From a virus, in the IMG/VR virus record IMGVR_UViG_3300020205_002694, positions 1-29,604 of that record: a stretch of DNA of 29,604 nt; one strand, given 5' to 3'. Numbering within the stretch: position 1 is the first letter of the stretch; each line of letters begins with the position of its first letter. The notes beneath the pieces were generated by a model. It searched no databases, had not been told where the DNA came from, and saw only the letters and a program-made list of their open reading frames with translations. A program made the position numbers and the translations under genes. Below are positions 1-4,656 of this stretch, piece by piece.

Positions 1-64
1 CACAGTATAAGCATATGTTCGTTATAGCATGTGAGGTATGACAAACTAACAGTCCCTCAATTAT

Positions 65-82
65 GACACCCCCCATACAGTT
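65..82 (+). repeat. C6 box, copy 1
   Basis: Reads GACACCCCCCATACAGTT. It matches copies at 184-202 and 261-279 with few changes: a GA(C/T)AC5-6 core, then RTAYAGTT. This copy lies directly upstream of the -35 hexamer of the promoter at 82-110. Function is unknown; an activator site or an element of a structured RNA are both possible. Confidence 0.6.
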
Positions 83-110
83 TGCTATTCTGTTCGTTCT
101 GTGCTATAAT
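82..110 (+). promoter_or_regulatory. sigma70-type promoter with extended -10
   Basis: The -35 is TTGCTA (82-87, 4 of 6 consensus bases). After a 17-base spacer comes TATAAT (105-110), preceded by TG in the extended -10 position (102-103), giving TGCTATAAT. The start site would be near 117, so the transcript would begin with the 118-135 inverted repeat. Two further promoters in this window (851-879 and 1655-1684) share the extended -10, which supports all three. I see no gene immediately downstream. Confidence 0.6.
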
Positions 111-117
111 ATTCGTT

Positions 118-135
118 GTACACAGAACTGTGTAC
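118..135. promoter_or_regulatory. operator-like inverted repeat
   Basis: GTACACAGAACTGTGTAC is a perfect inverted repeat with 8-base arms and a 2-base centre. It starts at the predicted start site of the 82-110 promoter. Its core, ACAGAACTGT (122-131), recurs as ACAGTACTGA (294-303) and ACAGCACTGT (341-350). It could be an operator or a 5'-end RNA hairpin. Confidence 0.45.
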
Positions 136-183
136 TAACTTATAACCCCACTATCTTATAACTCACACTCACTTCGTCTTTAT

Positions 184-202
184 GGATACCCCCCGTATAG
201 TT
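184..202 (+). repeat. C6 box, copy 2
   Basis: GGATACCCCCCGTATAGTT is the second copy of the box seen at 65-82. It is followed at once by TTCGTTAT (202-209). No good -10 is found at the spacing seen after copy 1, so the box is not tied to promoters in every copy. Confidence 0.6.
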
Positions 203-260
203 TCGTTATTTGAATCAAACAGTGTTACATAAGCACTTATATCGTCCTCTTCGTTATATT

Positions 261-279
261 GGACACCCCCCATATAGTT
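261..279 (+). repeat. C6 box, copy 3
   Basis: GGACACCCCCCATATAGTT is the third copy, again running into TTCGTTAT (278-285). A much weaker fourth candidate, GATG followed by seven C, lies at 393-403 but lacks the right-hand half. Confidence 0.6.
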
Positions 280-338
280 CGTTATAACAACACACAGTAC
301 TGAATATAAGTATTCGTCATTGTTCGTCTATTCTTATT

Positions 339-352
339 AAACAGCACTGTTT
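339..352. promoter_or_regulatory. operator-like dyad overlapping a TTGACA
   Basis: AAACAGCACTGTTT is a perfect dyad with 6-base arms and a 2-base centre. It shares the ACAGNACTGT core with 118-135 and overlaps the consensus -35 hexamer TTGACA at 351-356. A matching -10 is weak (TATTCT at 376-381, spacer 19), so the promoter itself is uncertain. Confidence 0.35.
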
Positions 353-461
353 GACAGTTATATTTTGTGTTGTTGTATTCTTATACCTAACCGATGCCCC
401 CCCTAAAGCTAAAAAGGCAAACTACCCTAACCTACAAACCTTTGAAAGCGTCCGAGGGATT

Positions 462-548
462 ATGAATAAAATAAAAAAAATTTTCCGGAAAATTTTTATT
501 GATAAAAGGTTAAAGTGCTATATAAAAACAAAAGGTAAAACTGCATAA
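462..548 (+). CDS. possible 28-aa basic peptide (doubtful)
   Basis: A short ORF starts at ATG 462 behind a GAGGG (454-458) and would encode MNKIKKIFRKIFIDKRLKC and nine more residues. It is strongly basic and rich in Ile, Phe and Lys. The same frame stays open upstream to a TTG at 351, but no ribosome binding site supports that start. Part of the ORF is made of an AT palindrome at 476-497, so the basic composition may be a by-product of A-rich DNA. I do not recognise a family. The next ORF starts 5 bases after its stop, which gives mild support for a real reading frame. Confidence 0.25.
   Translation: MNKIKKIFRKIFIDKRLKCYIKTKGKTA
476..497. repeat. AT-rich perfect palindrome around CCGG
   Basis: Twenty-two bases form a perfect palindrome: five A, four T, CCGG, four A, five T. 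In RNA it would give a 9-bp all A-U stem with a CCGG loop followed by a short U-rich run. That resembles a weak bidirectional terminator, but the stem lacks G-C pairs, so this is tentative. Confidence 0.4.
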
Positions 549-553
549 GGGTT

Positions 554-706
554 ATGAAATTTGAATTTGATGATTACGAGAAAGATGTATTATTGGAGAC
601 AATACAACATCGGTTAGATACAGATAAGATGTTAATTATCAATGATAGTTTGAGGAAGGATGTGGAGGATTTATTCCAGAAGATAGAAGAGGATGAATAC
701 TTATAA
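554..706 (+). CDS. small acidic protein, 50 aa, unknown function
   Basis: Starts at ATG 554 (MKFEFDDYEKDVLLETIQH) and ends at TAA 704-706. The protein is acidic and likely helical; its middle, around residues 24-45, has the pattern of a single amphipathic helix. AAGGG at 547-551 could serve as the ribosome binding site, though it lies close to the start. It overlaps the next ORF by 14 bases, as is common in compact phage early operons. Codon use, with several GAG, CGG and GTG, is less AT-driven than in the late genes downstream. I do not recognise a domain. Small acidic proteins of this size near early promoters in T4-like phages are often accessory host-interaction proteins, but nothing here shows that. 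Confidence 0.6.
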   Translation: MKFEFDDYEKDVLLETIQHRLDTDKMLIINDSLRKDVEDLFQKIEEDEYL

Positions 707-863
707 TATTTCAGTTCGGGGTGTGAATGTAATTGAGCAAATTTCCCAGGAAGATTTACATGAGAATCTGAAATTAATCAGAGGACTTGTATGGACAAGT
801 GGGGGAGGAAACGAGGACATCACAGTAGTTCTAAATAGCAACGAAGTACCTTGCAATGAATAA
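693..863 (+). CDS. small conserved-looking protein, 56 aa
   Basis: Starts at ATG 693, inside the end of the previous ORF, and stops at TAA 861-863. It begins MNTYNISVRGVNVIEQIS and contains a central LIRGLVWTSGGGNED stretch around residues 28-42. The alternation of short hydrophobic strands and the conserved-looking RGLVW segment suggest a compact beta-alpha-beta fold. I recall similar small proteins in marine T4-like phages, without a known function. GAGG lies directly before the ATG, with spacing too short to be a good ribosome binding site, so translation may be coupled to the upstream gene through the 14-base overlap. The next promoter (851-879) begins within its last codons. Confidence 0.6.
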   Translation: MNTYNISVRGVNVIEQISQEDLHENLKLIRGLVWTSGGGNEDITVVLNSNEVPCNE

Positions 864-879
864 ATTGTAGTGGTATAAT
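851..879 (+). promoter_or_regulatory. sigma70-type promoter with extended -10
   Basis: TTGCAA (851-856), a 17-base spacer, then TATAAT (874-879) with TG at 871-872, giving TGGTATAAT. The layout is the same as the promoter at 82-110. Transcription would start near 886, leaving a leader of about 17 bases before the glycosyltransferase ATG at 904, with GGTGA at 891-895 as its ribosome binding site. Confidence 0.65.
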
Positions 880-903
880 AATAAATGTACGGTGAAAAAT
901 TTT

Positions 904-1653
904 ATGGCTAAAGGATTTACGATTAAGACAGTAGCACCTAAAGTAACATCAGAGAATGATTTTAATTTAGAGGCAGCAAAAGAAATGATTCGTGGAAAGT
1001 CTGTGGTATTTTGTTTACCAGGACGAGGAGTATCTTATACGTATTTGAAGAACTTTGTACAATTATGTTTTGATTTAGTACAGAGTGGAGCAAGTATTCA
1101 GATTTCACAGGACTATAGTTCAATGGTAAACTTTGCACGTTGTAAGTGCTTAGGAGCGAATGTATTGAGAGGGCCAAAGCAAGTTCCATGGGATGGAAAG
1201 TTGCAGTATGATTATCAATTATGGATTGATAGTGATATTGTATTTGACACAGAGAAGTTTTATCGTCTTGTAGCAATGGATAAAGATATTGCTGCTGGAT
1301 GGTATATGACCGAAGACGGTCACACCACATCTGTTGCACATTGGTTAGAGGAAGATGATTTCAGGACCAATGGTGGAGTTATGAATCACGAGAATGGTGA
1401 AACGATGAGCAAACGTCGCAAACCATTTACAGTTGATTATACAGGATTTGGATGGGTATTGATTAAGAAGGGAGTATTCGAGAATTTGGAGTATCCTTGG
1501 TTTGCACCAAAGATGCAACAATTTGAGAGTGGTGAGGTACAGGACATGTGTGGCGAGGATGTCTCATTCTGTCTTGATGCAAAGGACGCAGGATATGAGA
1601 TTTGGTGTGATCCAAGAATTCGTGTTGGACATGAGAAGATGCGAATTATTTGA
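904..1653 (+). CDS. glycosyltransferase-like protein (GT-A fold), 249 aa
   Basis: Likely transfers a sugar from a nucleotide-sugar donor, in the host cytoplasm; the acceptor is unknown. A DSD motif at residues 109-111, within YQLWIDSDIVF, fits the metal-binding DxD of GT-A enzymes. Near residues 180-200 is a GFGWVLIKKGVFENL segment, and near the C terminus are GEDVSFCLDAKDAGY (217-231) and a VGHEK histidine (243). This order (DxD, a Gly/aromatic acceptor segment, an Asp/Glu pair, then His) is usual for GT2-like enzymes. A GTG at 892 is in frame, but GGTGA at 891-895 sits correctly spaced before ATG 904, so I start there. The gene has its own extended -10 promoter and terminator, so it looks like a self-contained cassette. 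Its DNA is clearly less AT-rich than the late block (28 of 60 G+C at 1141-1200). Confidence 0.75.
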   Translation: MAKGFTIKTVAPKVTSENDFNLEAAKEMIRGKSVVFCLPGRGVSYTYLKNFVQLCFDLVQSGASIQISQDYSSMVNFARCKCLGANVLRGPKQVPWDGKLQYDYQLWIDSDIVFDTEKFYRLVAMDKDIAAGWYMTEDGHTTSVAHWLEEDDFRTNGGVMNHENGETMSKRRKPFTVDYTGFGWVLIKKGVFENLEYPWFAPKMQQFESGEVQDMCGEDVSFCLDAKDAGYEIWCDPRIRVGHEKMRII

Positions 1654-1654
1654 G

Positions 1655-1684
1655 TTGACTTAAATTAAGGTGACGTGATATAAT
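1655..1684 (+). promoter_or_regulatory. sigma70-type promoter with extended -10
   Basis: TTGACT (1655-1660), an 18-base spacer, then TATAAT (1679-1684) with TG at 1676-1677, giving TGATATAAT. It begins one base after the glycosyltransferase stop codon. The predicted start near 1691 lies within the 5' arm of the terminator hairpin at 1683-1725, so transcripts from here could not form the full stem. It probably drives the 45-aa gene at 1783. Confidence 0.65.
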
Positions 1685-1725
1685 GCTTCTATGAGGTTTT
1701 TTGAAGATCTTATAGAAGCATTTTT
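1683..1725 (+). terminator. rho-independent terminator after the glycosyltransferase gene
   Basis: ATGCTTCTAT (1683-1692) pairs perfectly with ATAGAAGCAT (1712-1721), with a 19-base loop, and is followed by TTTTT. The loop is long and the stem only moderately G-C rich, so it is probably of medium strength. It overlaps the promoter at 1655-1684. Confidence 0.6.
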
Positions 1726-1782
1726 AATGTTTTTGAATATTATAAAAACCCTTTTATAAAACCGTTAGATGGAGAATTAAAA

Positions 1783-1920
1783 ATGGCGCAACAAAGTCGG
1801 AAAGATATGAAGATTGAGTGTATTCCAAAGAATACTCGACAAGGAGATGGACGTAATACAAAACATAGTGCTACGAGTCGTAATGCAGCACGTAAGAAGT
1901 ATAGAGGTCAAGGACGATAA
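1783..1920 (+). CDS. small basic protein, 45 aa
   Basis: Starts at ATG 1783 behind GGAG (1771-1774) and ends at TAA 1918-1920. Thirteen of 45 residues are Lys or Arg (7 Arg, 6 Lys) against three acidic ones. It has NTRQGDGRNTKHSATSRN in the middle and ends KKYRGQGR. A charge pattern like this, with many Gly, Asn and Ser and no hydrophobic core, suggests a nucleic-acid-binding or disordered tail-like peptide. I recall very similar short proteins ending in YRGQGR in cyanophages, with no known function; this recollection would need a search. It is flanked by a promoter (1655-1684) and a strong terminator (1941-1984), so it appears to be transcribed as a unit of its own. Confidence 0.75.
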   Translation: MAQQSRKDMKIECIPKNTRQGDGRNTKHSATSRNAARKKYRGQGR

Positions 1921-1940
1921 ATCATTTAATTAAATTATAA

Positions 1941-1984
1941 ATGCCCAGTCATTACTCCCAAAGGTAATGGTTGGGCATTTTTTT
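1941..1984 (+). terminator. strong rho-independent terminator
   Basis: ATGCCCA (1941-1947) pairs with TGGGCAT (1972-1978). The stem continues through wobble and Watson-Crick pairs (GTC with GGT, then ATTAC 1951-1955 with GTAAT 1964-1968) to about 15 bp, followed by a run of seven T (1978-1984). It separates the early-type left region from the late structural block. Confidence 0.85.
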
Positions 1985-2039
1985 GATTGATCTTTCAAAT
2001 ATATCAGAATTTAAAGAATCAAAATAGTATAGATAGAAA

Positions 2040-2085
2040 TAAGGGATAGGAACCCCTTAAAAAGTTCTGATTTTACAATCAGGAG
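2040..2085 (+). promoter_or_regulatory. tandem leader hairpins, second one reaching the ribosome binding site
   Basis: Two small hairpins lie before the 79-aa gene: TAAGGG (2040-2045) with CCCTTA (2054-2059), and CTGATT (2067-2072) with AATCAG (2077-2082) around a TTAC loop. The second includes the first two bases of AGGAG (2081-2085), the ribosome binding site for ATG 2091. Folding would partly mask that site, so translation may be tuned here. No convincing promoter is seen between 1985 and 2090. Confidence 0.4.
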
Positions 2086-2090
2086 TTAAA

Positions 2091-2330
2091 ATGTCTAATT
2101 TACCAATAGATAGAAATTCAAATTATATGAGGCAGATGTGGGGAACTACAAAGTTAGTTACAGATTATGAGCAAAAACCCACAACAAGAGTGATTCAAGA
2201 GTTTATGAATGATCAAGCACCAAAGCACGATCTAACAAAACAAACTGATCTTCATGAAAAGATTAGAAATGATGAAGATTATGATGATTGGGAGTATGGA
2301 ACTGAACCAGTTTACGGAAAAAACTGGTAA
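2091..2330 (+). CDS. hypothetical protein, 79 aa
   Basis: A clear gene by its start: AGGAG at 2081-2085 and ATG at 2091. The protein is hydrophilic, with an N-terminal MSNLPIDRNSNYMRQMW segment, a central helix-like part, and an acidic, aromatic C terminus (DYDDWEYGTEPVYGKNW). It lacks a signal peptide, membrane segment or known domain. It is the first gene of the late block, 36 bases upstream of gp25, so a virion or tail-assembly role is plausible only from position. I do not recognise the family. Confidence 0.7.
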   Translation: MSNLPIDRNSNYMRQMWGTTKLVTDYEQKPTTRVIQEFMNDQAPKHDLTKQTDLHEKIRNDEDYDDWEYGTEPVYGKNW

Positions 2331-2366
2331 AAAAGTATTATAGATATATTAAAGTATAAAAGATGA

Positions 2367-2768
2367 ATGGCAGTAACAATTTCTCGTAGTTTTAAGGACA
2401 TTAGTTTGTCTTTTGCGAGGCATCCAGTTACGAATGATGTGATTGCACTCAAAAATGAGGACGCAATTAAAAAATCTGTTGTCAATTTAGTCAGAACTCG
2501 TCTTGGTGAAAGATTTTTTAATGATTTGTTGGGAACATCAGTAGAAAATTCAATGTTTGAATTACAAAATTCAGGCATAAGTTCATTTTTACAGGAAGAA
2601 ATTACATCATTGTTGAATAATTTTGAACCTAGAATAAAATTGAGAACTGTTTTTATTGATGAACCAGCAGATACAAATGATTTAAACATTAATATTTCTT
2701 ATGATATTGTTGGGTTACCATTTCCGACACAAAATATAGAATTTATCTTACAACCAACAAGAGTATAA
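2367..2768 (+). CDS. 25: baseplate wedge subunit gp25
   Basis: T4 gp25-like (GPW_gp25 family), 133 aa against 132 in T4. The family forms the inner part of the baseplate wedge, with gp6 and gp53, and resembles a type VI secretion baseplate protein; it primes sheath assembly. The diagnostic EPR motif is present at about residues 90-92 (NNFEPRIKL). Before it lie the usual helical LVRTRLGERFFNDLLG segment and the N-terminal ISRSFKDISLSF strand. The start at ATG 2367 has no good Shine-Dalgarno sequence (only AAGATGA close by). Its stop codon overlaps the gp6 start by one base (TAATG, 2766-2770), so the two are translationally coupled, as expected for proteins made in fixed ratio. Confidence 0.93.
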   Translation: MAVTISRSFKDISLSFARHPVTNDVIALKNEDAIKKSVVNLVRTRLGERFFNDLLGTSVENSMFELQNSGISSFLQEEITSLLNNFEPRIKLRTVFIDEPADTNDLNINISYDIVGLPFPTQNIEFILQPTRV

Positions 2769-4654
2769 TGTCCTTCAATCAATTTACAAACTTAGATTTT
2801 AATGATTTACGAACTCAGATTAAAGATTATCTGAGATCAAATCCTAATTTTACTGATTTTGACTTTGAGGGATCCAATTTTTCAGTTTTAATTGATCTTC
2901 TTGCTTACAATAGTTACATTACATCATATAACACCAATATGGCTATCAATGAGTCATTCATTGATAGCTCTACATTAAGAGAAAATGTAGTTTCTTTGGC
3001 AAGAAACATTGGTTATGTACCAAGATCGGTTAAATCTGCAAGAGCAAAGATTAGTTTTAGTGTAGATGTTAGTAATATCAATACAAGATTAGTAAAATTG
3101 AATGCTGGCGTAGTTGCTTTAGGGTCAGTTCAAAGTGGAAATTATATTTTTTCAATTCCAGATGAAATTTCTGTTACTCCAGACAGTAATGGGATTGCAA
3201 CATTTAATAATGTTGAGATTTATGAAGGAACATTTTTAAGAAAGACGTTCAATGTAGATAATTCGCAAGCAAACGCAAAATATATCTTACCAAATGCAAA
3301 TATTGATACCTCAACAGTAAGAGTTTCTGTTACTGGCACCACAACAGAAAAATATGAACTCTATACAAATATTTTTACAGTAGAATCAAACTCAAAAATC
3401 TTTTTAATTCAAGAAATTGATGATGAAAAGTATCAAATTTTGTTTGGTGATAACACTTTTGGCAAAAATCCAGAAAATGGTAGTACAATTACCGCATCAT
3501 ACATTGTAACAAACGGAATTGATGGTAATGGTAGTGCAAATTTCACATTTTCTGGTAATTTATCCTATGTAGAGAACGGAATTGATAAGCCAGTCACTTC
3601 TGGTATATCTCTTCTTACCACTCTACAATCGTCTGAAAACGGAGATGGCATTGAATCTATAGATACGATCAAATATCTTGCTCCAAGGGTCTACGCATCG
3701 CAATACAGGGCAGTTACGTCCAATGATTATGCAAGTCTAATTCCATTTTTATACTCAAACGTTGATTCAGTAAGCGCATATGGTGGAGAAGAACTTGACC
3801 CTCCACAATATGGTAAAGTTTACATTACAATTAAACCAAAAAATGGTGAAATTCTCTCCGATGTTACAAAAAATTCAATCAAAAATAATTTAAAAAAGTA
3901 TACAGTGGCAGGAATTAAACAAGAATTTATTGATTTAAAATATTTGTACGTAGAATATGATTCAACAGTATCATATGATCCAAGTTTTGTATCAAATAAA
4001 GAAAATTTATACACAAGAATTCAATCAACAATTAATTTATATTCAAAATCTTCTGATATTAATTCATTTGGCGGAAGAATTAAATATAGTAAGTTGATTT
4101 CATTAATTGATAACGTAGATAAGGGTATAACTTCAAATATTACTCTTTTGAAAATGAGAAGAAATCTTTCTCCTGCATATAATATACTCGCCAATTATGA
4201 ATTGTGTTTTGTGAATAAATTTCACGCAGATATTTACGGATTCAACATTCGTTCAACATCATTCAAAATAAGCGGAGTGGATGGTGATATATATTTGACT
4301 GATCTTCCAGATGATTCTACAGGAAAAAAAGGAAAAATTAGATTTTTTACCTTAATTGACGGATCTCCAAACTTTATCAACAATAATGCAGGAACAGTGA
4401 ACTATGAAAGAGGGGAAATTATATTATATCCAGTAACTATTATATCTACAGAATCTTCTGTTGGAATTGAAGTTGAAGTTATTCCAGATTCAAATGATAT
4501 TATCGCAAAAGAAAATCTTTATATTGTTCTAGATACTACAAGTAATAGTTTACTAAATCTTATAGAAGATCCGATATCTTCTGGGTCCAACAAATCTGGA
4601 AATTCCTACGTTCCACCTTCTAGTTACACAAGCAATAAAAAGTATACGAGATAA
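2768..4654 (+). CDS. 6: baseplate wedge subunit gp6
   Basis: T4 gp6-like (Baseplate J family), 628 aa against 660 in T4. gp6 forms the continuous inner ring joining the wedges around the hub. The N terminus (NQFTNLDFNDLRTQIKDYLRS, then FEGSNFSVLIDLLAYNSYITSYN and INESFIDSSTLRENVVSLA) is the conserved gp6 start. The middle has the region typical of J-type baseplate proteins (YLAPRVYASQYRAVTSNDYASL, residues ~300-320). It continues through beta-rich C-terminal domains to a Ser-rich tail. It follows gp25 with a one-base overlap, and the next gene starts 2 bases after its stop. The gene is complete and in the expected T4 order. Confidence 0.94.
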   Translation: MSFNQFTNLDFNDLRTQIKDYLRSNPNFTDFDFEGSNFSVLIDLLAYNSYITSYNTNMAINESFIDSSTLRENVVSLARNIGYVPRSVKSARAKISFSVDVSNINTRLVKLNAGVVALGSVQSGNYIFSIPDEISVTPDSNGIATFNNVEIYEGTFLRKTFNVDNSQANAKYILPNANIDTSTVRVSVTGTTTEKYELYTNIFTVESNSKIFLIQEIDDEKYQILFGDNTFGKNPENGSTITASYIVTNGIDGNGSANFTFSGNLSYVENGIDKPVTSGISLLTTLQSSENGDGIESIDTIKYLAPRVYASQYRAVTSNDYASLIPFLYSNVDSVSAYGGEELDPPQYGKVYITIKPKNGEILSDVTKNSIKNNLKKYTVAGIKQEFIDLKYLYVEYDSTVSYDPSFVSNKENLYTRIQSTINLYSKSSDINSFGGRIKYSKLISLIDNVDKGITSNITLLKMRRNLSPAYNILANYELCFVNKFHADIYGFNIRSTSFKISGVDGDIYLTDLPDDSTGKKGKIRFFTLIDGSPNFINNNAGTVNYERGEIILYPVTIISTESSVGIEVEVIPDSNDIIAKENLYIVLDTTSNSLLNLIEDPISSGSNKSGNSYVPPSSYTSNKKYTR

Positions 4655-4656
4655 AG

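Noticed and set aside
1-350. CRISPR array or tRNA genes in the left non-coding region
   Set aside because: The repeats are short, irregularly spaced and few. No cloverleaf with the usual T-arm sequence was seen.
351-461. Extension of the 28-aa ORF back to a TTG at 351
   Set aside because: No ribosome binding site, the TTG belongs to a TTGACA hexamer within a dyad, and the encoded hydrophobic stretch is what T-rich DNA gives by chance.
962-1339. 125-aa ORF on the minus strand
   Set aside because: Lies wholly inside the glycosyltransferase gene, has no ribosome binding site and no recognisable domain. The other minus-strand ORFs, for example at 2312-2689, 13259-13579, 21696-22013 and 29333-29566, are likewise shadows of real genes.
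1755-1762. TATAAAAC as a late promoter for the 45-aa gene
   Set aside because: Only 6 of 8 bases match, and a much better sigma70 promoter lies upstream at 1655-1684.
2355-2362. TATAAAAG as a late promoter for gp25
   Set aside because: It ends only 4 bases before the ATG, so transcription would start at or inside the coding sequence.
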